Below, piece by piece: positions 32,970 to 44,497 of a DNA stretch of 64,000 bases. The stretch's first letter is position 1. Every line of letters begins with the position of its first letter. Position numbers and translations under genes: made by a program. Under the pieces are notes generated by a model, which worked only from the letters and a program-made list of their open reading frames with translations, ran no database searches and had not been told where the DNA came from. The stretch spans positions 5,498,353-5,562,352 of the forward strand of contig OZ022244.1 of NCBI GenBank assembly GCA_963978895.1, read 5' to 3'. Source of the stretch: Erpobdella octoculata. Lineage: Eukaryota; Annelida; Clitellata; Hirudinida; Erpobdellidae.

Positions 32970-33311
32970 TCAATTTGGATAGGATTTCGCAAACAAAAAT
33001 GTCTTTAGCTCGGTCTTGAATAAACTCAATGTAGTGGCTTCTCGGATGCTGGCAGGCAACATGTTCCATGTTGCCGGTCCTGCTATACTGAAGGCTCGAC
33101 TGCCGTAAGTTTTTGTTTGAGTTATGGGAACAACTAGATCACCACGACTAGCAGATCTGTGACGAGATAAGTAAGAATTGTTATCAGACACAGTAACACA
33201 CAGCTCTTGCAAATATGAGGGGGCTTCGCCATGGAGCGCCTTGTAGACTAAAGTCCCAATTTTGAAAGTAATTCGCTCAGAGATACGCAGCCACCGGAGT
33301 TCAGTTTTCAT
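32970..33311 (-). CDS. LINE-B ORF2 C-terminal domain
   Basis: It reads ISERITFKIGTLVYKALHGE, YLQELCV, FSIAGPATWNMLPASIRE and FKTELKTFLF, then a stop. This is the conserved C-terminal segment of CR1/L2 LINEs, also seen in the truncated tails at 20945 and 45198. Confidence 0.8.
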   Translation of the reverse strand: MKTELRWLRISERITFKIGTLVYKALHGEAPSYLQELCVTVSDNNSYLSRHRSASRGDLVVPITQTKTYGSRAFSIAGPATWNMLPASIREATTLSLFKTELKTFLFAKSYPN

Positions 33312-33477
33312 TATTGCAGTAAAAAGACGAGCAGCTGCATTTTGAATACGTTGAATCTTTCCAACAGCACTAAGAGGTAAGCCTGTAAATAGAGAGTTGC
33401 AGTAGTCAAGTCTACTTACAACAAACGAATGCAGCAGGAGACGTGTTGCTTCACTTGTCAGAGACCTTCGTATGGTT

Positions 33478-33939
33478 CTAAGTTGTCGTAGTTGGAAAAA
33501 AACAGGTTTTTGACAGTTTAGATATATGATCTTTCATGGAAAGCTCAGAATCGACATAAACATTTAGGTTTCGAACAACTTCTGTGGGGGCGACCAAAGC
33601 CCCAGCAACTAACAAAGCTTTTGCTTTACTCTGTTGCAACTTTGATCTTGCACCTATCCAGATTAATTCAGTCTTATCGCCATTCAGTTTTAGACGATTA
33701 GAAGCCATCCACTGTTCAATGTTCTCTATGCAGGGCAATAAGCGAAGGTGAACATTCTCCGCATCATCAACAGAGCAGTGAACATATGTTTGGGTGTCGT
33801 CGGCATAGCAGTGTCCCTCGAGTCCAGAACGATGAATAATTTCAAGTAAATCAGTGGTGTACAATAGAAAAAGTAGTGGGCCCAAGACTGATCCCTGGGG
33901 TACTCCACTACACGGACAATGACAAGTTCCCACCCACAC
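33478..33939 (-). CDS. LINE-B RT, palm motifs 4-7
   Basis: It reads [20 protein letters not shown], then [12 protein letters not shown] (catalytic YADD), [15 protein letters not shown] and [12 protein letters not shown], where a T-run slip throws the frame. It continues from the 33908-35785 frame across one base. Confidence 0.85.
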   Translation of the reverse strand: MWVGTCHCPCSGVPQGSVLGPLLFLLYTTDLLEIIHRSGLEGHCYADDTQTYVHCSVDDAENVHLRLLPCIENIEQWMASNRLKLNGDKTELIWIGARSKLQQSKAKALLVAGALVAPTEVVRNLNVYVDSELSMKDHISKLSKTCFFPTTTT

Positions 33940-35785
33940 TAACCCGTTGCGTGCGGTTAGTTAAATATGAAATAATCCATTTTAAGACAACTCCAAAGAT
34001 GCCATGAGTTTTTTCAAGTCTCTCAATAAGGATTCCATGGTCAACAGTATCAAATGCGGCACTCAGATCTAAGAGACTCAGTAGCGACACCTTACCACTA
34101 TCAGTAGCAACTGCCAGATCATTCACCACTTTGAGTAGTGCAGATTCTGTAGAGTAAAACCGGCGATACGCAGATTGGTTCGATGGGAGACTGCCAGAAA
34201 GACCTAGATGTACATTCAATCGTTTAGCAACAATCCGCTCTACCAGTTTTGACATAAAGGTCAGGTTAGAGACTGGTCGATAGCTCTTCATGTCAGCAGG
34301 GTCAAGTCCGTCTTTTTTAATAAGCGGAGTCACAAGTGCTGACTTCTGACTAGCAGGAAAATATCCTTCTTGTAAAGATCGAGTGCACATCAAAGCGACA
34401 AAAGATGCAATGTGGACACAACATTTTTTGATAATCCAAGTAGGGGATGGATCCAGTGAACAATATTTGTTCGGAGCAGCCATTATCAATTTTATTATCT
34501 CATCAGCCGTAACTGGTTGGAATTCATCCATGAACAACGTGCTGGTCAAAAGTATAGATGGTGGCTTTGCAAGCGCTGTATGTGTTCTAACTTGCTCTAC
34601 CTTGTCTTTAAAAAACCTCACAAACTGGTCTGGAGTAATAGAAGAGCTCACATTAGATGAGGACTTTTCTTTACCAAGAAGTGTTGACAAGTTACTCCAG
34701 AGCTTTTTTGGAGCTTTCTGATTAGCGGCAATCCTGGCTTCCCAGTATTCATGCTCTTTTTTCTGGAACAAATATCGCATGGTCCGCAGGCCGTCAATCC
34801 ATATAGATTTACTCGCCGTTGTGTGATGCCGACGATAAATCCGTTCAAGTCGTCTCGTGGACCGCTTAAATGCCCGGTATTCACTATCAAACCATGGCGT
34901 TAGTAGATTTCGAGGTTTTCTTTTGATTAATGTAAACGGAGCGTGATTATCGAGAAACTTTGATAGGGTAGATGAATAGCACTGGAAAAGTTCATCAGTT
35001 GAATGATGATCGAAATTTTCTGGATTATGACAAAGTTCACTCAAACGTAAATCAGTCAGGAATGCATTATAATCAAATCTCTTCCATGAACGTCCCCAAA
35101 AAGTGGCAACAGGCTTAGTTGGTTTTTGGAGTGGAAGTCGAAACAATAGCATTAGATGATCAGATAAGCCAGTTTCTTGCACAGAAACTTGAAAATCTAC
35201 CATATCATCACGTGAAATCACGAGATCAAGCTGCCCTCCTAGCCGATGCGTTGGAATTGTCTCATGAATAATCAAATTGAAAGAAGTTAGCAATTCATGC
35301 AGTTTCATTGCAATTATATCATTTTGTCTTTCAACGTGAATGTTCAGGTCTCCAGTAATAACAATTGGTCTACGGTATGTTGACAATATTTCCAAAAGGA
35401 AACTGAACTCATCAAAGAATTTCTTGGTTGCAGGCTTTGATCCAGGACGAGAAACTGATAACAATACAACTCCAGTCTGATTGCTAGAGATATTACAACA
35501 TAAAAATTCGAATGACGCAACTGGTGTTCGAAGATCAATTTCAGTCATAGACAAGCCATCCTTATAAATAATTGCAATTCCACCATGATTTATCAAAGCC
35601 CGAGATTTGCTTGTATGGTCAGCAGGACGTGCCCGATCAAGACACTTGTAACCAGCAGGAGTAACACGGCCCAACAAAACGCTATCACCAGATTCATGCC
35701 AAGTCTCTGCAGCAACAAAAATGTCAATGGACTGAGACGCAATCAGATCACAGATTCGAGACGATTTCTCCTTGATCGAACACAC
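33908..35785 (-). CDS. LINE-B ORF2: APE endonuclease and RT N-terminal half
   Basis: The 625 codons include endonuclease motifs ([54 protein letters not shown]), a linker ([20 protein letters not shown]), and RT fingers and palm ([37 protein letters not shown], catalytic [14 protein letters not shown]). The natural start may be upstream: [20 protein letters not shown] precedes the first listed Met in the same frame. The endonuclease nicks the target and the RT copies the element RNA there. It ends at a one-base frameshift before the GVPQGS box. Confidence 0.9.
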   Translation of the reverse strand: MCSIKEKSSRICDLIASQSIDIFVAAETWHESGDSVLLGRVTPAGYKCLDRARPADHTSKSRALINHGGIAIIYKDGLSMTEIDLRTPVASFEFLCCNISSNQTGVVLLSVSRPGSKPATKKFFDEFSFLLEILSTYRRPIVITGDLNIHVERQNDIIAMKLHELLTSFNLIIHETIPTHRLGGQLDLVISRDDMVDFQVSVQETGLSDHLMLLFRLPLQKPTKPVATFWGRSWKRFDYNAFLTDLRLSELCHNPENFDHHSTDELFQCYSSTLSKFLDNHAPFTLIKRKPRNLLTPWFDSEYRAFKRSTRRLERIYRRHHTTASKSIWIDGLRTMRYLFQKKEHEYWEARIAANQKAPKKLWSNLSTLLGKEKSSSNVSSSITPDQFVRFFKDKVEQVRTHTALAKPPSILLTSTLFMDEFQPVTADEIIKLIMAAPNKYCSLDPSPTWIIKKCCVHIASFVALMCTRSLQEGYFPASQKSALVTPLIKKDGLDPADMKSYRPVSNLTFMSKLVERIVAKRLNVHLGLSGSLPSNQSAYRRFYSTESALLKVVNDLAVATDSGKVSLLSLLDLSAAFDTVDHGILIERLEKTHGIFGVVLKWIISYLTNRTQRVSVGGNLSLSV

Positions 35786-35973
35786 ATTTTGAAAAGCAAC
35801 AGACAGGCCAGCAAAAACTTCTTTATTAAAAACATTTCTTGAATTTTTGCAATTGATTACCCCGGATGCAGTACCGAAAGGGCGAATCCTTAGCTAAATT
35901 TGCATTTAATTTGTTTCTTTCAAGTCTAAGCTGATAATCCAGTTGTCTTTCCGCTTCTGTTAAATCCGGACTG

Positions 35974-37767
<1,794 letters not shown>

Positions 37768-38118
37768 TAGAGGCGGTGTTGCTGTAGACACGTGGGTTTG
37801 ATTCCTAGTAGAGTCGTATAAATATTTGCGTTATTTGTGGTGACAGATAGTCATCTTATTTGTAGGTTTTCGAAACATTTAACGCAGTTTCCCTTCATAA
37901 AAAATTACCTATCTGGCAGCAGACTAGCTGTCGAGCCGAAGTAAGGAGTTTTGAGCCTATCATAGTCGTAGTCTAATGTTAAGTAGCTCAGAAAGACAGA
38001 CTTCTAGCCATCATTTTTGGTGATGGTCGGTGGCTCAGTTGGTAAGAGCGCTTGCATTTAGGCGAGGCGGTGTTGCCGTAGACACGTGGGTTCGATTCCC
38101 AGTAGAGTCGTATATATA
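37768..38118 (+). mobile_element. Short tRNA-like SINE, partial plus second head
   Basis: At 38028-38110 the head GGTGGCTCAGTTGGTAAGAG and the B box GTGGGTTCGATTCCCAG are obvious Pol III promoter elements. The acceptor arms do not pair, so it is not a working tRNA. A partial copy of the same text (GAGGCGGTGTTGCTGTAGAC) starts at 37768. A third copy is on the minus strand at 51211-51298. Confidence 0.7.
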
Positions 38119-38123
38119 TATAT

Positions 38124-38312
38124 TGTTACGATATCACCAAATCGTATACCGGGCTCAATAGAATGGTTTTGATGTTTTATTGGAAAATAATAAATGAAGC
38201 TTTGTTACGGCTAGTTATACCTTCTGGTTTAATAATAATGTCCATAATAGTTATTCGAAGTCCTTTAACGTCTATCAATGGGAAAACCTATTGTAAAAAC
38301 AGCGATTTTACA
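38124..38312 (-). repeat. LTR (3' LTR of the SAP-gag element)
   Basis: 189 bp, TG...CA; matches 39911-40099 except CCGGG versus CTGGG near its GGGCTCAATAG block. Confidence 0.9.
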
Positions 38313-38359
38313 TTATTACCCCCTTCTTAATTCTGTTCGTCCCGAACAGCATATCGCTT

Positions 38360-39553
38360 TTAAGAAATGCGACTCGGCCACGAACACCAAAATACCTTGA
38401 TCTTTACTCGTGGCTTTGACCGCAATTCGCAAACAGCATGGTCAAGTCTCTTGACCGTTTGACACAGTTTCTTCCAGTCCTTCTTTGGCTCATCAACAGA
38501 GTCTTTCTTTGGCTCATCGTCGCCATTTTTGCACGGTTCATCACAGCCTTTTTTGCATGCCTCGTCCTGAACATCTTTGCACGGTTTATCGGAATTGTCT
38601 GCTTTTTCTTCTTCCTTCACATCCTTTAGATCTTTCTCAAGAAACTCTTCAAAAGGTTTTTCGAAAACACGTCGTTCCATAAATCCAATAAATCCCTTCA
38701 TCAAACTGTTATTTGATTTTACAATGACTCTTAGTCTATCTGATCTAGAATCTTCTGTGGATTCATCTGATTTAAAACCCTCGGTACCGTTCTCTGTTCT
38801 TGTCTCATTTTTTCCAGAGTTTTTGCTTGCTGCATTGCTATTGTTGTTTTGGAGAAGTTCATCGCCGTCATGTTTGTTTTCTTCCAAGCTACAATCGAAC
38901 GTTTTCTTTTCACATTCCAACTCGGCTCTTTCGTCGGTGTCAACTTTCGTATCGTCCAGCGGATCTTTCTTCAAATTATCGCCATCGTCTCTCAAATCAG
39001 TGTCTTCTTTTCTTGTCAAGTTAACTTTGACGTATTTTTCCATTGGAGTTTCGTCCGTTTCTAAATCCTCGGTTGCTTCATCCGAGTCAGATTCTTCACT
39101 AAAATCTGACCCTGAATATTCGGTGCCGTCGTCTGTTATGGAGGCTTCCGTTTCAGAACCGTCGCTGTATGGGTGAAAGCCATAGTTGTTATTGCCATTA
39201 TTATAATAATCATCGTCACTTTCATCCTCATCGTTTTGCATTTCGTTTTCAACATTCTTCTCATCTTCTTTAGTCTTGTTTTTGACGTCCAAACCGACTG
39301 TATCACTCTCACCATCTTTGCATGGTTCATCTTGAGCATCTTTGCAAGGTTCCTTATCATGACCGTCTTTGACAGGCTCATCATCATGACCCACCTGACT
39401 TGTGCAGTCTGTACGCCCGTCATCCGTCACATGCTCTGAGACACAGCTGGTGGACTCCAGTTCAAATTGGGTTTCGCCGCAGCAACCCACATCACCAGCA
39501 ACCCGCTGGTCCAGAACCGTGTCCACCACTGCCTCAGCCAACCCTGCGACCAA
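38360..39553 (-). CDS. Acidic repeat-rich gag C-terminal frame
   Basis: A 397-codon frame that is extremely acidic. It contains DEPCKDG-type repeats at both ends (KEPCKDAQDEPCKDGESD; DEPCKNGDDEPKKD) and Asp/Glu/Ser runs in the middle. It 'ends' WKKLCQTVKRLDHAVCELRS and RPRVKIKVF, the part shared with the fragment at 32283. No zinc knuckle, protease or pol motif is seen. The relationship to the SAP frame (one protein by frameshift, or two) cannot be decided here. Confidence 0.65.
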   Translation of the reverse strand: MVAGLAEAVVDTVLDQRVAGDVGCCGETQFELESTSCVSEHVTDDGRTDCTSQVGHDDEPVKDGHDKEPCKDAQDEPCKDGESDTVGLDVKNKTKEDEKNVENEMQNDEDESDDDYYNNGNNNYGFHPYSDGSETEASITDDGTEYSGSDFSEESDSDEATEDLETDETPMEKYVKVNLTRKEDTDLRDDGDNLKKDPLDDTKVDTDERAELECEKKTFDCSLEENKHDGDELLQNNNSNAASKNSGKNETRTENGTEGFKSDESTEDSRSDRLRVIVKSNNSLMKGFIGFMERRVFEKPFEEFLEKDLKDVKEEEKADNSDKPCKDVQDEACKKGCDEPCKNGDDEPKKDSVDEPKKDWKKLCQTVKRLDHAVCELRSKPRVKIKVFWCSWPSRIS

Positions 39554-39885
39554 ACTCTCAACAGTTGTACTGTGGCTGCTGCCACTTTGTTTCCGTGGCC
39601 AAGAATCATTCCTTCTCCTGTCTTCTTCTGTGCTGCCATGTTTTCTTTCGCTCGTTGTCTTTCTTCCTTCAGCAATTTGTTTTTTAATTTCCTTCGCTTG
39701 ACCACAGCTTCCTCGTCAATGTCGAATAGATATTCGTCGTCGTCAGGCCCATAGCCCTCATTCACTAACGCGGCTAAGAGGCGTTCCATAAGTTCGTTCT
39801 TTTTACCTGTATCGCTCAGGCCACGTTTCTCCAGCTCGTCTTTCATTTCACTCGCCCAAAGCTCATCCAATGATTTCAAAACCAT
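39427..39885 (-). CDS. gag N-terminal frame with SAP domain
   Basis: This 152-codon frame starts 7 nt after the primer-binding site. Residues 8-40 form a SAP-like motif (EMKDELEKRGLSDTGKKNEL). An acidic DDDEYLFDIDEE stretch follows, then a basic KRRKLKNKLLKEERQRAKEN helix. SAP motifs bind nucleic acid or chromatin. The frame degrades after residue 90, and homology-like acidic sequence resumes in the 38360-39553 frame. A gag start of this type is repeated at 9329-9616. Confidence 0.75.
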   Translation of the reverse strand: MVLKSLDELWASEMKDELEKRGLSDTGKKNELMERLLAALVNEGYGPDDDEYLFDIDEEAVVKRRKLKNKLLKEERQRAKENMAAQKKTGEGMILGHGNKVAAATVQLLRVWSQGWLRQWWTRFWTSGLLVMWVAAAKPNLNWSPPAVSQSM

Positions 39886-39891
39886 TCTTGT

Positions 39892-39909
39892 ATCCCACTT
39901 CTGACACCA
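39892..39909 (-). other. Primer-binding site (tRNA-Leu)
   Basis: The plus strand reads ATCCCACTTCTGACACCA, identical to the 3' end (with CCA) of animal tRNA-Leu, so the minus-strand element RNA can be primed by it. Confidence 0.8.
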
Positions 39910-39910
39910 A

Positions 39911-40099
39911 TGTTACGATATCACCAAATCGTATACTGGGCTCAATAGAATGGTTTTGATGTTTTATTGGAAAATAATAAATGAAGCTTTGTTACGGCTA
40001 GTTATACCTTCTGGTTTAATAATAATGTCCATAATAGTTATTCGAAGTCCTTTAACGTCTATCAATGGGAAAACCTATTGTAAAAACAGCGATTTTACA
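39911..40099 (-). repeat. LTR (5' LTR of the SAP-gag element)
   Basis: 189 bp; minus-strand start TGTAAAATCGC, end CGTAACA. One nucleotide separates it from the primer-binding site. Confidence 0.9.
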
Positions 40100-40118
40100 T
40101 TAATATATATATATATAT

Positions 40119-40514
40119 ATCGCATAAACACGCTCTATTAAATGCTACAGCCCATTTTCTACAACACCATTTCTTTACTACTGCTTCAAACCGTCTAAAT
40201 TTTCTTCCCGAATTAACTACACAGTCAACAGTGCACAAAACTTTATTGTCACAAGGGGTTGACCGGCCGGTTTCGGCTTTATCCATCATCAGAACCCCTA
40301 TAATAAAGTAAGGAAAATCAATGTATAGAATATTAGACGAAAGCCAAATATATAAAGATAGAGAAACACTAATAAAACCATTCAAATATAAAACTAAAAA
40401 CATAGAATTCCAAAAACATACCAGCGACACAACTTTCATTAAAACGACCAACGCTACGACAATACAACAGCTAACGAAACTGTTCACGTATAACTCACCT
40501 GGGGGCAGGTGCAC
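40119..40514 (-). mobile_element. Penelope-like element fragment PLE3 (pseudo-LTR head)
   Basis: On the minus strand this fragment contains a hammerhead motif and the start of a PLE ORF (KFRRFEAVVKKWCCRKWAVAF, RACL), which stops at (TA)n at about 40118, the same point as in PLE1 and PLE2. The equivalent of the initiating ATG reads TTG/GTG (AAAGTTTTGTGC against AAAGTTTAATGG in PLE2), so the start is lost. Sequence upstream of the ribozyme (to about 40514) shows no recognisable coding. Confidence 0.7.
40255..40298 (-). ncRNA. Hammerhead ribozyme motif, PLE3
   Basis: Minus strand: stem I GGGGUU (40298-40293) pairs perfectly with AACCCC (40260-40255). The core CUGAUGA is at 40292-40286. A short GG/CC stem II follows one unpaired U. 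Then GAA, stem III ACC-GGCC-GGU (40271-40262), and C at the cleavage position (40261). This is the clearest of the hammerheads in the window. Confidence 0.8.
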
Positions 40515-40849
40515 TGAATTTACAGGTACATTATTTATATTTAAACTTACTAAAATGACAATAGGGTAATTTCAACATCAAATCAAAGTTGCAAAATAAA
40601 GTTTCATCCCATGACCATAAAACGAGGAAATAAAGTAAACCAGAATTAAATTAAAACAGAAATGAAATAAACCAGAAATAAAATTAAAATAAATTAAGAA
40701 ATAAAAAATAAAAAGATAAAATAAAAAGAAATGAATAAACCAAAATTAAAATAAAATCAAAATATAATATCGAAAAGGTCGTTAGAACTAGCGTCGGACA
40801 CGCCGCACCGTTATATTACCATGATCTATATTTTGATTTTATTTTTTGT
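40515..40849. other. A-rich non-coding stretch
   Basis: Repetitive AAATAAA/AAATTAAA text; nothing else recognised. Confidence 0.5.
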
Positions 40850-41372
40850 TTATTTTAATTTTGGTTTCTTTGTATATTGGCAAGCCGTGCATAGATGTTC
40901 AGATTTTTGCAAACCGGCATGTAAAAGCACTCCTATGAAAGCCATATCCTCTACCTCATTAGTTTCTACACAAACATGTTGTACAACATCTTTATTTTGA
41001 TGTGCTTTATTCCATTCATAAAAAATTTCATTTGCTCGACGATTAGTCTCTCTCACAATCAGAAAACCATGTTATCTGTCATAAGTAATCAAAAACCGTT
41101 AGACAAGTCTTGGAAGTTTTGTCCAACAGCAGCAATGCCCTGTTTTCAGTCAAAATATTTTATGCAGCCGTCTGTGCTAATGATTTTGCCGTTTGCAACC
41201 AACAAAAGCAATTTTTGTCAGTGAGAAATGGAGCAGCGATTATTGGATGATTTTGAGACGGGTAAATCTTACGACGTACAGGTGGCGGTCCACGGTCGGA
41301 TCTCGCTTCAGATTCTACATCACTTGCTTCTTCAGAATCACTTCTGCCATCTTCATTAGAGTCGTGATTCAC
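40850..41372 (-). pseudogene. piggyBac-like transposase, N-terminal remnant
   Basis: Minus-strand frames give an acidic N-terminus (NHDSNEDGRSDSEEASDVES), later GQNFQDLSNGF, and finally RETNRRANEIFYEWNKAHQN with VEDMAFIGVLLHAGLQKS. The last block matches the piggyBac family pattern (ETNR.A..., then E...F.GIL...G..K). Several stops lie between the pieces. The catalytic aspartates are not present. Confidence 0.55.
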
Positions 41373-41507
41373 TTTTTCATATTCTGGTAATCATAATTTT
41401 GTTGAAATGGGCTTCAACGTTGATGTCTCCTGATTAGTCTTTTTATCTATACCTTTATTCTAATTGGTCAGCGTATATCTATGTATATATATATATATAT
41501 ATAAAAT

Positions 41508-41826
41508 AAAATAAAAAAGTAAAAAGGATTAAATTTTGGTCCACGAAAGGAAGTACTTAAGTACTTCCTACATACAACCATTAGAGTCTTAAAACACCTA
41601 TTGTAAAGGACTGTAAACTATTATAAAAAAAGCTAGTCTGTTCAACTCCGCTTTACTTTTGCAAGCCGGTCCCAAGCCTGGAGAAAGGAGGAGGAAAAAG
41701 TTAAAAGAATCAAATTATAATCCACGACTGGAAGTACTTAGGTGCTTCTTACACACAGCCGTCTCAGTCTTAAAACACTTGGTGTAAAGGACTATAAACT
41801 ATTATAAAAAAAAGCTAGTCAGTTGG
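41508..41826 (+). mobile_element. SINE-X tandem copies
   Basis: The tail of one unit (GGAAGTACTTAAGTACTTCC..., 41544-41625) is followed by a complete unit (AACTCCGC at 41643 to TTATAAAAAAAAGCTAGTC at about 41822). Unit length is about 190 bp. The head again pairs CUCC with GGAG and CCGG-UCCCAAGC-CUGG; the first hairpin is weakened (CTTTAC...GCAAG). Confidence 0.75.
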
Positions 41827-42159
41827 TGAGACCTGGAGTTAGTTAGGGAGTTTCATTTATAGTAAGTCAGTTTTCGCGAAGAGTCATAGTCCGTGATAGT
41901 TAGAGATTAGAGATCGAGTTTTAGAGAATAGACTTTGTAGTTAGACAAGTTGAAAAAAATTATCTAATAGAATTAAAAGAGTTGTCATAATCAAGAAATT
42001 TCTGAAACGTGAGATATTGTTTGATTGATGTAGTGCGAAAGAAATACCAAGCCGGAATTATAATTCGAGGAATATTCTTCCTATAAATAACTTTAAGCTT
42101 TAATGTTACGAATCGCTAGCAAGCTAATTTGGCAACGTTTACAGATACATTACATATAT
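41827..42159. other. Non-coding stretch
   Basis: It has an LTR-like AGTTAGAGATTAGAGATCGAG text but no partner. A short TA run lies near 42155-42170. Confidence 0.35.
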
Positions 42160-43293
42160 ATATACATATACAAGCGATGCACATCCATAACACACTTATT
42201 ACCATAATAAAGGACAATAAAATAATCTATTTACACAAATTTATCTACAGCTTACAGGACCCTCTATCGATATCAACATCAATTTATCTAAATGATCAAC
42301 CGTTAGTCGTTGACGCAATTTGTTGCAAATTCTGCTCATGATGGAAAATGATCGTTCACCATTTGCAGTTCCTAGATGACATGCTAGTAAAATGCAACCA
42401 AGAAAGGCTAGCCTAGGAAAAACTTCACCCAAATCTTTTGTCGCAAGATAAATTAAAACATCTTTGGCAGACTTTGACTTTTTTGGCGTTGTAAGAATGC
42501 TCGTCTACGTTTACAATGGGAAATGTTTAAAACATTCTTACAATGCCAAAATGTTATTGAAAGTGTTTGAAAAGTGGAGCAATGGGAGAACATATGCTGG
42601 CTCTCAAACAAACTTAGAACACTTCACCAATTATCAGTTCCTGCAGGCCAGTGACAAAGCTTTTTTCCGAGTTTCTGCTCTATGAGGACACAAACACCAG
42701 TGATCATGAAGATATTTGAACTAGTTGTATCAAAACAAATAGTTCGGATGCCATTGGCTATGCCCCAGCCTTCAATAGCTCCAAAGACAGCAGAAGCCTG
42801 AGCTTCAGTAAACATGTCTTAACATGTCCGACATTGTCTGGCAAATTCAGGAAATATCGGCATTGTCAGCAAAACAATTGAATCTGGATAATTGTTCAGC
42901 TAATATGAACCACATACAATAATTGTATGTTATCAATGTTTTTTGCAAGGTGATTGGAAAATGGAGAATTGGTCTATTAGTTACTTGGTAGTTATAATTG
43001 AGTTTTTAGGTTATCTAGGGCATTAATCTGGCATTAGGACAATGGGAGAAAAAAATGTATTGAACATTATTTATTTAATTTTATGAACATTATCAATTCA
43101 GTTTCTTTGTTTGTAAATAAAGCTTTTCACTTAAAATCTTTGTTGTTATGCCAAAACTTTTAATAGAAATAAGTAAATAGTCAAAAGTATCGGTATCGGC
43201 CAATGACCCTCAAAATTTTACCAGGCTGATACCGATACCTGGAAAAAGGTTGATACTGCCGATACCGATACCGATACTATCGGTGCATCTCTA
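42160..43293 (-). mobile_element. hAT-D transposon remnant with one terminus
   Basis: Inward from 43293 the minus strand reads TAGAGATGCACCGATAG, followed by repeated ATCGGTATCGG motifs, a typical hAT end. Two transposase pieces follow in order: IRTICFDTTSSNIFMITGVC with LIEQKLGKKL (42815-42624), and the C-terminal dimerisation block GERSFSIMSRICNKLRQRLT (42432-42241). The opposite terminus was not found. A 20-bp inverted repeat (about 42480-42550) lies between the two coding pieces. Confidence 0.65.
42477..42551. repeat. Inverted repeat inside hAT-D
   Basis: TTTTTTGGCGTTGTAAGAATG (42478 onward) and CATTCTTACAATGCCAAAATG are near-perfect inverted copies about 30 bp apart; it could be the remains of a small foldback insertion. 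Confidence 0.6.
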
Positions 43294-44238
43294 GTAGTGA
43301 CATGGCGGACGGTTAAGGTTAGGTTAGGGTTAATATGCTAATTATAATAATAAAAAAATTAATACGCTCAATAGCAGTTTCGCCGCTTATTGCCATGGCG
43401 CAAGCATTACCAATAGCACTACCAATACCATTGTAATATCGTTAAAGTATCAGAGGTAAATACAAAACAAGAACAGGCCATAAAAAAGCAGTTACAAAAC
43501 AAGAACAGGCCATAAAAAAGCAGTTACAAAACAAGAACAATCCATAATATTAAAGCAAAATCAAAAACAAATGCAATCAACAAAGAATAAAGTTTACAAA
43601 GAATAAAGTTTATCGAAAAGTCTTTTAAGAGCAAAAATGAAGAAACGCGAGAAAGGCAGCTGCGCAGAAGCGCCAAACTAAAATTATTCGAAGGTGGAAG
43701 TAACGAAAATTTCCACCTACAAAATAAATAATCAAAACAGAGAACAAATAAAATAATCGCCTCCGGAATAACTTATTGCCACAAATTTTATGCAAAACTC
43801 CAGAACTCCCTATGGTGTCAAGTTTTTCAGTTTATTTTTTTAACCAACCAGTAGCCAAAGTGTTTCAATAAGCTGTTTTTTTAGAAATAAGTTTTCAAAA
43901 AGGAGCTAAAAAGTAACGAAAATACCTTAAAAACTCAGGTATATTATTTAAAAATTCCTTATCCAAAACTACTGGTTGGATATTCTCCTAGGAATATTGT
44001 CCGGCAAAGGTACTATCCGGGGAGATTTTTGGTAAAATATGGTATTAAACACTGTACCATTACAAGATATTGTAAACGTAAAATATTTATCAACATCTTT
44101 AATGTCATCACAATTGGAACATTTATTTTAAAAACAATATTGTGTTAAGAAAAAAATTTCAGATTACTTATTTTCATTTATAAACTTTGATCTTAGTATG
44201 AAAACAAATTTGCAAATTCTAATCGTTAATACTCTTAC
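43294..44238. other. Intronic stretch with a 36-bp tandem repeat
   Basis: GTTACAAAACAAGAACAGGCCATAAAAAAGCA-type units repeat about 2.5 times at 43456-43545. The rest is AT-rich and unassigned. Confidence 0.6.
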
Positions 44239-44346
44239 CAAGACATAAAGTGTCATTTTCTAAGTCTTGGGTATATCCAGCAGAGCATTTGTTGGTGAAT
44301 GAGCCAACTGTATTGTTACACGTTGATGTAGTGGCTTTGTCACAAG
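44239..44346 (-). CDS. Host EGF/TM gene, atypical EGF exon 1
   Basis: This 108-bp phase 1-1 exon lies between CTATTTCTTTCAG and GTAAGAG on the minus strand. It encodes CDKATTSTCNNTVGSFTNKC, then SAGYTQD and a final Cys. The spacing follows an EGF module (C...C-x-N-x-V-G-S-F...C...G-Y...C), but only four cysteines remain: the two expected at the second and fourth positions, which normally pair, are both missing. Its last G completes the D of DINEC in exon 2. Upstream exons are not recognised in the window. Confidence 0.7.
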
Positions 44347-44497
44347 CTGAAAGAAATAGTTGAATTAGTAAAATTCATTACAGCAAATTACGAAAAGAGC
44401 ATGCCACAATACTGTGCGGTTATTTTCGGAAACTAGCAATGTTAACATTTGATTGTAAACAAAAAAAATTAGAGAAAATTGACGATAGGATAGAAAC

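Larger units (their letters stand above)
32801..35973 (-). mobile_element. CR1/L2-like LINE (family B), nearly complete ORF2
   Basis: Read on the minus strand, an ORF1 C-terminus ([20 protein letters not shown], 35970-35830) overlaps the start of ORF2 (35785 onward). ORF2 runs through APE endonuclease, RT and C-terminal domain to a stop near 32970, then a 3' UTR with AAGGGCGCTTGAAATCC and a tail of AACTTA repeats at about 32801-32820. Only two single-base frameshifts (near 33910-33940 and in the T-run near 33500) separate it from a full ORF2, so it is relatively young. The 5' end is cut by (TA)n. Confidence 0.9.
38124..40099 (-). mobile_element. Young non-autonomous LTR retrotransposon with SAP-type gag
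   Basis: Two 189-bp LTRs (38124-38312 and 39911-40099) begin and end with TG...CA and differ at one position I can see, so insertion is recent. On the minus strand the primer-binding site (39909-39892) is complementary to the 3' end of a tRNA-Leu (ATCCCACTTCTGACACCA). A polypurine tract, AGAAGGGGG, precedes the 3' LTR. The 1.6-kb interior carries only gag-like frames and no protease, RT or integrase, so it depends on a relative. Both flanks are (TA)n, hiding the target duplication. Confidence 0.9.

Noticed and set aside
38028..38110. Possible functional tRNA gene
   Set aside because: A and B boxes are present, but the acceptor ends do not pair and three related copies occur in TE contexts; better read as a SINE head.
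38577..39176. 199-codon Ser/Phe-rich plus-strand ORF
   Set aside because: Shadow of the acidic gag frame on the minus strand; composition is the reverse complement of Asp/Glu-rich codons.
43305..43335. Telomere-like GGTTAAGGTTAGGTTAGGG
   Set aside because: Only a few imperfect units, surrounded by TE debris; too short to call an interstitial telomere.
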